A DNA stretch of 64,000 bases from Nemertoderma westbladi (GCA_032718475.1 JAUCBJ010002421.1:1-64000); one strand, 5' to 3'. Positions 12,372 to 23,850 are shown, counted from the stretch's first letter. Made by a program: numbers and translations. The notes: generated by a model not told the origin, from the letters alone.

Positions 12372-12601
12372 GGGTAAGTTAACAATCTGTCATTAATAAA
12401 AATGAAAGCGAGCCGACATTTAGTCAGAGCAACCAAATGGATGTCCAAGGAGACGGGCTGTCTGGACTTGGCTGAGTCGAGTTAAATCGCTTCGCCAAAA
12501 CGACCAAGCGGCCCATAGGAATACACTACATTTTTTTTGGCGATTTTGGTCATTTTGGCCGCCAAAACGACCAAGTTAATGCTTTTGGGATTGGGACTGT
12601 A

Positions 12602-15600
12602 TGTACTAGTACTACTACCACCGCCAAGATGTCGTTTTGAATAAACAGGTTCATACTTAACATACTAAACATACCGTATATCTGTACATACATATACTAT
12701 GTTTTGCTTATCTAGCCTTGATCAGTTAATGGAAACTATAACATATTTTTTTGTCGTTTTGTCCTATATTGGTACTCCCTTTTCCTTTCTTTTTACTGTA
12801 GGCCTACCGGTATACAATTAATTACCCCCAGTTAAGTTTAAATTACCCCAAGTACCGCTTTTCTACATCGTATATACCGCTAGTCTGCCAGTACCGTTTT
12901 CTAATCGTATATACACACTTACCAGTATTAATATATAAATGTTATTTTTGTCGAATAATGCCTTTTATACCGGTACTTTGTACCGGTATACCGGCACAAA
13001 ATATTTAAACAGTGGCCCAAGTGGCCCTAAATGCTAGGTAGTATCTGAGGGAATAAGACCCCATGTCCTATTTTATTGTTTTCATATTAATATCACAATC
13101 CCACTAAAGTCGTGGTTGTCTAACATCATATAATTACAAAATATTTGACCTGCCACACGTAAAAATACACTGTTAAGTCTCCCGTGGGCAGTCATGTGAG
13201 GTCTGATACCTGCCTCACTGCTGCGAAAGCGTTGTCGTACTGTGCTACAGCCAGTTTCTTGTTGTATAGTGAACTAGAATTATATTGGGTGATGGTTGTT
13301 TTATATTTGTTGTCCGTTTATGTAAGTTGTATTTTGGTTTGTTTATGTAGAAGTACAGTTTTCGGACATAGCCCAACTCGACTGACATTGCCCGTTGTTT
13401 TATTACTCACAGCCCCATTCCACTGGCCACTTTTTCTTGTTTGTTTAAACTTACTAATAAATAATGCATTATATTGTTTGCAAGCCAGTAACAACCAACT
13501 GTTTCTACATTATCGGACAAAATGTGGCGGATAGCCACAACAAACCATATTTAAAATTTTCATGTTTTATTATGGTTCTTATTGGTTTGCAAACAGTACC
13601 CAGTGGCATCCAGCGTACGTTTTATTAGCCACATTTGTATATTACCTTCCAAACATCTTCCATATCGATCCTTCTTTGCAGTGATATAGAGAGTAACCCT
13701 GGCCTGCTATCTGTATGGCACCATAATGTCCGCAGCCTTTTACCAATTTGGTAATGTAAAGTAAATTTCACTGTATGTTGCTACATTATATTATTTTTTT
13801 TTTTTATGTTTATTGATGTGCCTTCTATTTTGTGGCTTGGGTTGTGAGTCAGCATGCCCGTCGGTCTAGTATATTTTTATTTTATAAAGTTTATTGTTTA
13901 CCATATATTTACAACTGTCACTCCTAGCAACTCTAATCTGAACTAATAACTAAGCTGGATATAGGGCCTCATATGTCCGAATTGTTATTGTCAATTGTCA
14001 TAATGTGACCCTGTTAAGCTTAATTTAATATACAGTCCTACTGCTAGAAAAAAAAACTGAACTCAAGTACAGAATACTGGACAAAATGTACTATAGGATT
14101 TGGGGGACATTGTCGAATCTGAAAATCCTACAAGCAAAGGTTTTGATACAGTTTCGAATTACTACTCTCTAGAGAAAGACTTGCTGGTGGCAGAACAAAA
14201 GATGTTCCAACAATCACATATACTTAGAAATGGAAATGCTGTGGAGATCTATTATTCCATGTTTGAGTAAGGTAGTTCTTACTTTAGCTGTGATTCCATC
14301 AATATCATGAACACCAGAAAGGTAGTTCAGTCTTCTTCAGCGACTCAAAACCAATATCAGGGTCACAATTGGACAGAAAAGACTGATACACTTAGCAGGC
14401 ATTAATATAGAGTGAGAATATTAAATTTATGTACTTAGAAACTCAATGGATCACATAATATATTTTTTTATATAACGGGACTCATACTTATTTTAATTTT
14501 CATGCAACTGTAATTTGTAAAAATATTTGTTTAATTAATTAATAATTTCCAAAATAATGTATAATTTCTATATATATATATTCATATCAGTAATTTTTTT
14601 ACAATGGGGGCGGGGCGAAAATTTGAGCCCCCCAAGACAATGGCTCACATACGCTTAATACCCATTTACATCATGTACGGCTAAAACCCAGGCCCCCTCA
14701 AAGGGTACACGTTGTGGGGTCTTCGAGCAGCACGTGTTCAAATGTTCAATGACTGAGCAGCGACTAATTAACAAATTTATGAGAGATTCATTGACCAGCT
14801 ACCGACAGACCAATATTGTGACATATATTTTAGTTTAATGTTTGATTCAATTAGAGGCACAAATTTAAAAGGCTACAAATATATAGGGGTGAATAATTAA
14901 ATTAGTCACCCATTAGGCCTAAAAGGTAGCCAAATATAAGTTGCAATCTATATAAATTTTAAATTCAGTAGTGTGCGTGTGTTGTGTATTGATTCCGTAG
15001 ATTTCATGTTGAAATAGCGTTCATTAATTTAATTTCTATTTAATTATTCAGGCATACTAATACACACATTAAATTAGTTCGTGTGTGTTAAGTGTGTAAG
15101 ATTTGATTGTATCGGCACGAACCCATTAGGGCACAGAAACTGACGGATTCTTCGCGAATTTCGCAAACGTCGCGATTTTCGCAAACGTTGCAAACTTCGG
15201 GAATTTATTCTACAATTTTGACTCCTTAAGCAAAAGGGTCCCAAATGAGTTTTTAACCTTTATTTTTTTGTGATTTTGAGTGCTTTTTTATATTAGTGAA
15301 TGTTCTAGAACCTTAGTAGATTTTGTATTAAATAAATTGGAGATAGATTATTTATGGTATAATGCTAGTATTTTTTACTAGCTAGTAATTTTTGGAAATT
15401 ATTTTGGTCATTAATATATTCTTCAACAGTTTAACCTGAAATATCATGGACTTTCACATTTTTTATAATTTCAAAAAATACTAGCTAGCAAAAAAACACT
15501 AGCTATCATAAAAAACATATCTACTAATGTTGTAGAACTTTCACCAATACCAAAATAATTAAAAAACTCTAAAATAGGATTGGTGAAAAATGGCTGGGGT

Positions 15601-15630
15601 GTCGACAGCGCGAAGTAGGGACCGTGTTGC
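12602..15630. other. No gene recognised
   Basis: About 3 kb of A+T-rich sequence has no ORF bearing a recognisable domain. A 116-codon + ORF at 13184-13534 is hydrophobic and lacks motifs. Short features include a T-run near 13793-13806, alternating TA near 14570, and repeated cgcaaacgt/cgcgaattt motifs near 15150-15200. Confidence 0.5.
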
Positions 15631-15634
15631 TTAA

Positions 15635-16799
15635 CCCCTTAGAGCCTATGACGTCCACTGCACGTCACCATGGACAGCACGAAGACGTGCAGTAGACGTC
15701 ATGCTGGAATACATGTTTTATTGGAAGGCTCTTGGAGTAGGTATACTGGTGGATAGTATTAATGACATTTATTGCTCTTCATGGCAAAAAATCCATTCTG
15801 TACTGTAGATAGGCTGTATTGTAGACTGTATTATTAGTGTTAGGTATATGGCGTAATGCCAACCACAGTGCAGTAGTTCAGACTGACAGAGAGACCGACA
15901 GACAGACAGACTAGATTTATGTAAACGTGTAAACTGACATCAGAAATGAAATCAGCAACCCTTAAACCCCCATAGCGAGAATGTTGGTTAGTTAGTATAC
16001 TTTCTTAAGTTTTCACAGACTGACTGACAGAAAGACCGACAGCCAGACAGACTAGATTTTTTTAAACGTGAAAACTGACATCTAAAATAAAATCAGCACC
16101 CATTAAAACCCCCATAACGAGAATGTTAGTTAGTTTGTATTCTTTTTTAAGTTTTGACAGACTGACTGACTGACAGAAAGACCGACAAACAGACAGACTA
16201 GATTTATGTAAACCTGAAAACTGACATCAGAAATGAAATCAGCACCCCTTAAAACCCCCATAGCGAGAATGTTAGTTAATTTGAATTATCTTTTAAGTTT
16301 TGACAGACTGACTGACAGAATGACCGACAGACAGACAGACTAGATTTATGTAAACGTGAAAACTGACATCAGAAATGTAATCAGCACTCCTTAAAACCCC
16401 CATAGCGAGAATGTTAGCGACAAGTTTTAATTATTAACCATATTTCGTAAGATATATTTTAAAACATTTATTTATTAATAATGCAATAACTGAATAACCA
16501 GATAACGGAAAGACAAACCGAATTGAAACTTTTAATTACTAAAATAATAATTGTGGTGAGAGGTGATGGAAATCAAGAATATATGTTATGTTATGGAGCA
16601 CGCGTTGGTAGGCACAGGCAAATGAATTGATGTCTGTTGAGATGTATTGAAGGAGCACTATTCCTTCTACTGGACTACTATGTCCTTGTGTACTAGCCTA
16701 GGCACTGGCTTGGTCAAAGACTTTAGCTTGCAGTAATGTAAAACTTCAAGAAATATTATTGGGCACGGCTGCCCTTGCCATGCCTTAGGCTCTATGGGG
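15635..16799. mobile_element. Probable TTAA-type TIR element with internal tandem array
   Basis: The left end CCCCTTAGAGCCTATG, directly after TTAA (15631-15634), is matched by the right end, whose reverse complement is CCCCATAGAGCCTAAG (two mismatches). A TTAA on the right is not preserved. No transposase ORF is present. The CCC start and TTAA flank resemble piggyBac-type elements. Most of the interior is the tandem array at 15890-16420. Confidence 0.5.
15890..16420 (+). repeat. Tandem array, four units of ~143 bp
   Basis: The anchor ctagattt occurs at about 15911, 16052, 16198 and 16340, giving spacings of 141, 146 and 142 bp. Each unit carries a gaccgacagacagacag tract, 'aaactgacat' and 'cccccatagcgagaatgtt'. 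Units are homologous, in reverse orientation, to the repeat at 4556-4920. Confidence 0.85.
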
Positions 16800-17067
16800 G
16801 AGAATGGAATCAGGGTATGAATTTACAATGTTAATTATGTTTAAATCAATTAAAAATACATTTATTAACGCAAATCACTTGAAAAAATAAAAAACTATAA
16901 TGGAATGGGGTACATGGATTCCAGATATCTAATTTCTGTGCAAAATAACTTTAATCGTATGGTGCTAAACAATTAATTTCCATGGAGAGACCGTTCAAAA
17001 TGACTCAACCATACAATTTAGCTGAAGATATTAACTTCGATTATGGCTTCCGACATTTATGGCTTCC

Positions 17068-17068
<1 letters not shown>

Positions 17069-17101
<33 letters not shown>
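17069..17101. repeat. (AC)n microsatellite
   Basis: An uninterrupted AC dinucleotide run of about 33 bp lies in otherwise non-coding sequence. Confidence 0.95.
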
Positions 17102-17102
<1 letters not shown>

Positions 17103-17219
17103 CTTTTGAAAAACGGCCATAGTATAATTATATCAGTTCGCTGATGGCTCGCCATACGTGTCTCGCCCCACAATCACGAAATTACCATTTAAGATTTAAA
17201 AGGGTTATCTTGACATTAA

Positions 17220-17595
17220 TGTTAACTATAGTTTTGTCACTGTCGAGATCCTCACCAACACTTGAACCTTGACTTCTACCACTCGTAGCAACTTTTTCAA
17301 CTAATTCAGCATCGATTTTGGAGAAGGATAAATATAGCTTTTTGACAATGTTACCACATTCAGCAACAATCAGATTAGCTTCCGTTATGCCAGGGAGAGA
17401 AGTTGCACCATCAAATACTTATGCAGTTCCGTTTCAGTGCTTGCAGTTCCGTTTCTGCTAGAAATGTGTAAATGTCAACACACTTCATGACTCTAATATG
17501 AATTGATGTTCCCAGTGCAGCTTCCACAAAACTTTCCATAGTGTTCATAACAATCTTTCTTGATTTAACTGCAAGAGAGACTCTCCTCCACTTAA
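17220..17595 (-). pseudogene. Transposon-type gene, downstream part (split by insertions)
   Basis: Minus-strand reading from the TTAA at 17592-17595 gives 'VKWRRVSLAVKSRKIVMN' and then an acidic tail to about 17220. This continues the family seen in 20236-20900: the earlier half stops right after a 'SHGKGAVGGIGRS' motif at the other TTAA, and the next expected residues, V-K followed by a W/R-rich block, begin here. The two halves are separated by two stacked TTAA-type elements (17596-20235). A frame break near 17411 shows further decay. It is related to, but not the same copy as, 7967-9850. Confidence 0.6.
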
Positions 17596-19008
17596 CCCTA
17601 TTAAACCCGGGGGGGGTCAATATGACCCCCCCCCCCCCCCCGCCGTGGTTTTTTTATTATAATTCTGAAACAAACGCAGTTGGGAATCTGAAATTTTATG
17701 ACTTTTCCTAAAAATCTATTGTCTTCCTAGTAGTGAAAACCGTTTTCAAAAATATTGGGTACTTTTCGAGTTATAGCACCATTTTTTAACCCTACTTTTG
17801 GCACTTTTTTTTGAGACGTTTTTTGAAAATTACATTTCATTAAATATGAATTGTAACATCTCTATTTTTGATTTACACCGGATTTTTGGTGTTAGAAATT
17901 GGATGGAATTCATATAAATTGATTTAGAAATTTCAAACTTGTTTTTTTCGGTGGGTGCCACATTTTGGTGCCAGCACCAAATTTTGAAATAAGTCAATTT
18001 TGTAAATTGATTGTTTGAAACTTGTTTTTTACGCAATTTGGGTTTTTTGGGGTTCTGGATTCGATGAAATATATACGAGTTGCACCAAGCGTATCAAACT
18101 TGTATTTTTCGGTGCTGTGTGCAAATTTTGGTGCTAGCACGAAATTTTGAAAATCCATTCAATAGATAAAATTGCTTGCGACAATTTATTTCTTGCGTTT
18201 TAGAGGTTTATGGCTGTTCTGAATTCAATGGAAAATATAATTATCGAACTAGACATCTCAAACTTGTATTTTTCGGATGTGGGTGCAAAATGTGGTGCTA
18301 GCACCAAATTTTGAAAACCATCAAATATATCAATTGATTGCGTCACCTTGTTTCTTGCGTTATACGGGTTTGTGATGGTTCTGAATCCGATGGAATCAAT
18401 AAAAACAGCACTGGACATCGCAAACTTGTACTTTTTGGTGATGGGTACGAAATTTGGTGCTAGCACCAAAATTTGCCAAATTACGCCGAAAAATACAAGT
18501 AGCAATGATCTAGCATACCGGTATTAGAAATGTATTCCATTAGAATCAGCGCCCTCGAAAATGTGAATTTATAGCATCGTATAAGTTCGTATCATAATTT
18601 TGTGTTCTAACTGAAAAGTGCTGGTTACTTGTTTTTTTCATTTTTTTCCTACGCAGTGAGGACTAAACAGCCTTTTATAGTAATCATATCATTTTTAAAT
18701 ATTTTCCAATGTATTTTGCACCCCAGAAAACCTGTATTGAAAAATAATTAGCCGAAAATGTAACTTTCAAATTTTGTGAAAATTGTGCACTACTTGTAAT
18801 TTTGGTGTTGCAATAAAACCACCCCAGAACATTTTTTCGAAATTTTTTTTTTTTCGGTCTGATCCAGACAAGTGATACCTACGTACAAACAAAAAATCAG
18901 ACGTTTTCGTAAATATTTGTAGATTTTAGAGGGGGGGGGGTCAATATGACCCCCCCCCCCCCCCCCCCCGGTATTTGTACAACATTTTATAGCCCGGTAC
19001 TAATAGGG
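17596..19008. mobile_element. TTAA-flanked TIR element A (piggyBac-like, non-autonomous)
   Basis: This 1413-bp element begins CCCTATTAAACCCGGG and ends with its imperfect inverted copy (reverse complement CCCTATTAGTACCGGG). It is flanked exactly by TTAA at 17592-17595 and 19009-19012. Just inside each end is a G/C run around ggtcaatatgacc. No transposase ORF is present. The interior holds four units of 161-165 bp (17860-18500). CCY termini and TTAA duplication are the piggyBac signature from established knowledge. Confidence 0.8.
17860..18500. repeat. Tandem array of ~161-165-bp units with palindromic core
   Basis: The anchor caaactt occurs at about 17934, 18095, 18260 and 18421 (spacings 161, 165 and 161). 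Each unit contains a version of ttggtgctagcaccaa, a perfect 16-bp palindrome in its best copies. The units are diverged. ORFs across them have no recognisable domain. Confidence 0.8.
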
Positions 19009-19012
19009 TTAA

Positions 19013-20235
19013 CCGGGTGTTCGGACACTTCCCCCCCCGGACACTTCCCCCCCGGACAGTTCCCCCCCGCTCAAGTAGGACACTTCCCCCCCGGACACTT
19101 CCCCCCCAGACACTTCCCCCCCGCGGACACTTCCCCCCCGACTGTTCTTAACTTCGCACATTCGTATTTTTCATTTTGTAAGGTAAACGGACCGCTTGTA
19201 TCCAGATAAGTTGTATCCAATTTTCCTTTCGTAGCTCAGAAAGTGATCTTTTGCATCCCGATTTTACATTTTATATCCAAGTTTTATTTATGGGTTTTAT
19301 CAATGCAATTACATCGTATTGTTTGCTAATCTTTAAACAATTAATTATATTAGATGACCTATAAATTCCATCCCCGGAATGATATACTGTTTTTATTAAC
19401 TATAGAATTATAATAATTAATTGTTTTAATTATAGGTATTATTATGTAATAGTCTTCTTCAAATTGTAGCAGATGGGGATGAATATTATTGTTGCAATCA
19501 AAATTATACCTCTCCAGGGTAAAATCGACATGCGTCGACCTGTATTCTGTGTTCAGCATTACATATTGATATACATATTACTACTATACATACTATATAG
19601 ATATTATACACACTACACATTAAATTTCCTGGTTACTTGCAATATATTTTTAATAGGATTTTGTTGAATTATATAATATTGTAGTAATTTATATATTAAA
19701 TTGGTTAACATTCAATACAGCTCCTACTTTAGGCTTAGTCAATTTATTATCTGATGATACAAACATGAATTAATTATTTCAAAGTGGTCTTAAGTCTTTC
19801 ACCACGGGCACTCAGGGAAATGCTGGGGTCTGGGGGCGATAACCCCCAAGAAAAGAAGCGAGGGTTTGGGGCCGGTAGCCCCCAACAAAAGAAGCGGGGG
19901 TTTGGGGGCGGTAGCCCCCAACAAAAGAAGCGGGGGTTTGGGGGCGGCAGCCCCCAATTAAAAGAAATTAAAAGAATTAAAGGAATTAAAAGAAAAACAA
20001 ACAAAATTTGACTATAAAAATGTTTCTTTTATAATTTTGAAAAAACTTGTCTGATACAACTTGTCCTGTAACCATCTTTAACTTTTGTTTATTGCTTTGA
20101 TGCACCCAGATAAATTTTAACACTTTAACTGGGGGGGGGGGGGGAGTGTCCGGGGGGCAAGTGTCCGGGGGGGAAGTGTCCTACTTGGGCGGGGGGGAAG
20201 TGTCCGGGGGGGGGGGGGAAGTGTCCTAGATCCGG
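19013..20235. mobile_element. TTAA-flanked TIR element B with subterminal minisatellites
   Basis: This 1223-bp element begins CCGGGTGTTCGGACACTTCC and ends with its inverted counterpart (reverse complement CCGGATCTAGGACACTTCC). It is flanked by TTAA at 19009-19012 and 20236-20239. Both ends carry arrays of ggacacttccccccc-type units in opposite orientation, including a matching caagtaggacactt block, so the ends could form a long fold-back. There is no transposase. It sits directly against element A and shares its TTAA. Confidence 0.8.
19826..19966. repeat. 36-bp tandem repeat inside element B
   Basis: The anchor gggtttgggg lies at 19862, 19898 and 19934, an exact 36-bp period. Units contain gtagcccccaacaaaagaag. 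As 36 is divisible by three, both strands stay open (75-76 codons), but the compositional bias argues against a protein. Confidence 0.9.
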
Positions 20236-20900
20236 TTAACCGATCTTCCTATGCCACCCACTGCACCTTTGCCATGGCTAGTGGTAAAGTAGTTCCATCT
20301 GACTATGACACCATGCCGCTTCTCCAACCATTTCAATGAATTAGCAATGAACCTATTCTAAAAATTCACTTGAGGGGCCATCTGAAAAAATATCCAACAT
20401 TTAGTTCTATGAGTTAAAATTTCTTTCAAGAGTTTATCAATAAAGGGAGCTACACTATCTTTGTAATAATCTAAGTCGTCTGTCACAGTAGCTACACATG
20501 TAGATTCATCAAGGTGCCATAAAAAACAGATGTAAAATGGTAAACTGGTCCTTTGAATAATAAGCAGACTGAAGTTTGTCATGATAAATCTCATCTCATA
20601 TTGTCTCATCTGCTTCGGGCATAATATAGTCAGCATTATTCCTTGCATTATGAATGGACTTGATACATCATTATCAGCTGGGCCTTAGTTCTATGTAGAG
20701 TCATTTGATCTAAGAAACACAGTACGTTCAACAATATTATGACAAATTGATGTATCTACGACATTGTAATGTTGTTGATATCTAACATCTTCAACGCAAT
20801 TAGAACTAATCTCATCCACATTATATGTCATATTGTAATTAGATAATGGCAGACAGGTCTCCGACATCTTCATAGATGTAATGCTCAAGGTTTTCACAAA
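20236..20900 (-). pseudogene. Transposon-type gene, upstream part (split by insertions)
   Basis: Minus-strand reading from about 20900 contains 'KDSVAPFIDKLLKEIL' (near 20430) and, after a frame change near 20360, an 'SDGPSSQFKNRF'-type block. It then reaches 'WNYFTTSHGKGAVGGIGRS', stopping at the TTAA at 20236-20239. The gene resumes at 17595. A stop separates the segment near 20690, so this copy was probably inactive before or after the insertions. The family is the same as at 7967-9850; a superfamily name is not assigned. Confidence 0.6.
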
Positions 20901-21112
20901 TCATGACTTGTCCTCAGTGACGCATAGAGGGTAATATTTATGGGGGAAATAGATGAAATGTTAACAACAAAACATTAATAATTTTATTTGGCATTGAAGA
21001 GCAGGCATTCTTACAGGTTGTTGTTGTTATAGGTGTGGTGGGGGTATTGTGACTGTTATTGATACGTCTCTTCTTAGAGTTCTTAGGGTTAGATTTAACC
21101 TTAGATTTAAAC

Positions 21113-21400
21113 TTAGATTTCTTTATTTTGTGCGATTTTGTGAGCCGCACTGAGCTCGTTGTCTCCTCCAACAAAGATTGTACCCTTGTCAGAGAAAAAC
21201 GCTTTGACTAATCCTCTCCTAGCTATGAATCTATTTAGGAGTAAGGACTTTGTTGACATATCTGCCACACGCTCTATATGTATGACATGACTGGCCATAC
21301 ATATTAATAAAAGACCCCACCTTTTATGTGTAAGGCGTCCACTTTTCGCCTCAATTGGGCCAAAACAGTCTACCCCTGTGTTAGTAAACGGGGTTCATAT
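21113..21400 (-). pseudogene. BEL/Pao integrase core fragment
   Basis: Minus-strand reading gives 'PFTNTGVDCFGPIEAKSGR' followed, after a frame change near 21300, by 'HVIHIERVADMSTKS' and 'RRGLVKAFFSDKGTIF'. These are the hallmark positions of the BEL/Pao integrase core, with the first two catalytic aspartates (GVD and SDKG). The glutamate region is missing. Nothing else of the element is recognised beside it. It is a separate relic from the element at 28962-43036, which lacks an integrase. Confidence 0.75.
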
Positions 21401-21949
21401 GCCTGAACTCTCTTCTATACAGGACTATTACCCCTGGTTTTAGTTTTTTTTTTCGATTTCAATGTGGATGTCAACTCAATCGGACAATATAAGTACACTC
21501 AAAAAAAGATTGGTTAAACTGACCAAAACAGATATGTATTGTCACACAGTGACCACAACATTTCTACTCAAATTGACTGCATATCGGGTTAAATAATTTG
21601 ACAAGATAATATTGTCATGCATGTCAATGTGTCACATATGTTACTAAATTGGGTAGCTGGATTGTGAAATGACAAGATAATTGGTGGTTTCAATAATACA
21701 TCTTGTTATAAATATTAACGAAATACCTCTTGTCAACAAACTGAACAAGATATCTATCATATGATTTAGGATTCATTAAAAACCAATTTATTGTTAACTG
21801 CCACCAATTCACAATATAGGGCCAAATGGCATTTATCTCACATTTAGTCAGATGTTGCTCAAAAAAATTTTCTTTTATTATCTCATTATGTGCGAAATTT
21901 TATGAAGATTTCAAATATACAAGCGGCTTCGTCATATCTTTTTTAGTTT

Positions 21950-22510
21950 TGACGATATTTAGCGAAAAGTAAGTGACACTCAAAAATGGTTACAACACAA
22001 AAATTTCAATTTTCAGAAATCTGAAATATACACTTATAAGCTCACATTCACAATCTACATAGGTTTTCTGGGGTGCTAAATCCAAAGGTAATATTTATGA
22101 GGTGACGGAATGGACGGCTTTGCTATTTTTCGTTGGGTGCTAAAATTGGGTGCACATTTTTGCACAATACATAATTTCAATTTTCAGAAATCTGAAATAT
22201 AACTTATAAGCTTTGATTCAAAATCTACATAGGTTATCGAGGGAGCTGAATGCAATGGTAATATTTATTAAGAGACTGGATGGGCGGCTTTACTATTTTT
22301 CGTTGGGTGCTAAAATTTGGTACACATTTTTGCATAACATGAAAATTTCAATTTTGAACATTCTGAATTATGACTTATTATGGTCTGATTCATAATCTAT
22401 ATAGGTTATCTCTGGTGCTGAATGCAATGGTAATATTCATTAAGAGACTGGATGGATGGCTATACTATTTTTCGTTGGGTGCTAAAATTGTGTAAGCATT
22501 TTTGAACATT
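21950..22510. repeat. Tandem array of ~171-bp units
   Basis: The anchor ctatttttcgttgggtgc occurs at about 22122, 22293 and 22465 (spacings 171 and 172), with a further partial unit upstream. Units also share 'tctacataggttat' and 'gagactggatgg'. It is non-coding. Confidence 0.8.
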
Positions 22511-22589
22511 ATTTACATTTTATATTAATATTACTATATTATGGGCCCACATTATTATTTTACATTTAACTTCAATTTGTGAAATGTAG

Positions 22590-23850
22590 ATTGGTGGGCA
22601 TTCAGTTCGATCATATTAAGTACCATAACCAAGTATTTAGCTGGATGTCAGTTTTGGGTGTCTTTTTTACGTTTGGATCCAGTAGGCTTCCGCTTCTGAA
22701 AATGGCTAAGATCCTGTTTCACTTTAATTTTGGGTCCAGTTGGTCTGCCCAGCTAAGTTGTTTTGGATGATCAGGATCTTTAGAGGGTTGATCATTGTCT
22801 GAGAGGTTGTTGACCAGGTTTTCCATGGGGCAGAATACAGTCTTTGCCTTACCTACTGGCCATGGAACATCAGGGAGTGGCATGAATATTTCCTTTGCTA
22901 ATTCTGAGCTGCATTGTGATCTAAAATTATCATAAAGGTACCATTTTTGTGCAGGGGTGAGGCCACTTGGAACAAGGTCATAGGAGTGCCTGTGGGGAGG
23001 TGATTTGAGTGGATCAATAAGTTTTGTTTAACCTCTGGGCGTCTGGGGAATCTGTGTACTCCTTCATTATAATCTTCATTTGCTCTTTGCTAGTTACTTT
23101 GAAATGGTGGTAGCTGGTAATCATTTTGATTCTGTGGAAAAATGGAAGTGAGCCAATTTGTCCATTGAAACCACTTGACAGTACGATGATCGCTATTTTG
23201 ATTTCTTGTTGTAATAACTTTATTGGCTTCGGCCAATGACGATTTCTATATCACATTTTCTAAGTCGGAGAAAGTGTCCACATCTGTAACTTTTAGTTTT
23301 CTCTTTACATCAATTTCCCATCAGGAGTAAACTTCGTGTGACCAGCCAACATGAAATTTATAGAGATCTCCTCATTCCTTCCGCTCTATAAATAACATAA
23401 CAGCTATAAGTAACTCATAACAGCGTTATTTTTATTTTGACCAACCGTGTTGTTGGCATGTAATGAGAGAATTTTGGGCTGGAAATCCAATTGTTCCAAT
23501 TTATGATGCAACATGGATATTCTCTGTCAGCGTCTTTCCCGGGAAAATCTGCCTCATCTATTAAGAAGTTCTCTTGAATCTTCGTTCCCACATTGTTTAT
23601 CCCAAAAAGGCCACAACGCCGTAGGACCTTAAAGTAAGGACCAACCTGATGTGGACTTGATGGGTAGGTAATGCGCCTTCTAGTTCTGTTTGCCGGCGAG
23701 AATTAGAGCGTAGCACTTTCATACTGTTTGATTTGCAGGTATCACATAGATCTGACATTAACTTCATTGTTCCAATATAAGAGCAATCTTTTGCCATATT
23801 CTCAGAAAGCTCCTGTATTTCACTTTAATTTCTCCAGAATCATCGCAGTG
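22590..23850 (-). pseudogene. Second transposon-type gene family relic
   Basis: Reading the minus strand from about 23850 gives, in scattered frames, 'DLCDTCKSNS' (near 23735), 'ENFLIDEADFPGK' (near 23570), 'GQNKNNAVMSYL' (near 23435), 'INFMLAGHTKFTPDG' (near 23345), 'WTNWLTSIFPQ' and 'MPLPDVPWPVGKAKT' (near 22860). The order and the GQNKNN / LAGHTKF pair match a protein family abundant in invertebrate genomes that I associate from memory with the domain DUF7869. Numerous stops and frame changes make it a pseudogene. Confidence 0.55.

Larger units (their letters stand above)
10518..12599. mobile_element. TA-flanked TIR element (Tc1/mariner-type), copy 1
   Basis: The left end CAGTACCAATCCCAATAAGC is matched in reverse complement by the right end, which closes with gattgggactg. 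The inverted repeats continue for about 60 bp with a 'ggcggccaaaa' core. TA flanks both sides (10516-10517 and 12600-12601), as expected for Tc1/mariner-type insertion. It carries no transposase and is non-autonomous. It shares most of its sequence with the 1129-bp copy at 39980-41108. It differs by extra sequence at about 10830-11350 (including a 105-bp tandem duplication) and by a LINE fragment at 11898-12371. Confidence 0.8.

Noticed and set aside
11824..12448. A host gene overlapping 11945-12448
   Set aside because: The ORF is the LINE ORF2 tail running into flanking TIR-element sequence beyond the target duplication at 12372.
13184..13534. 116-codon hydrophobic ORF as a membrane protein gene
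   Set aside because: T-rich sequence gives Leu/Val/Phe-rich translations by default. No domain, homologue or gene context was recognised.
18946..19209. Proline/histidine-rich 87-codon ORF (FPPGHFPP repeats)
   Set aside because: It is a translation of the ggacacttccccccc minisatellite at the end of a transposon.
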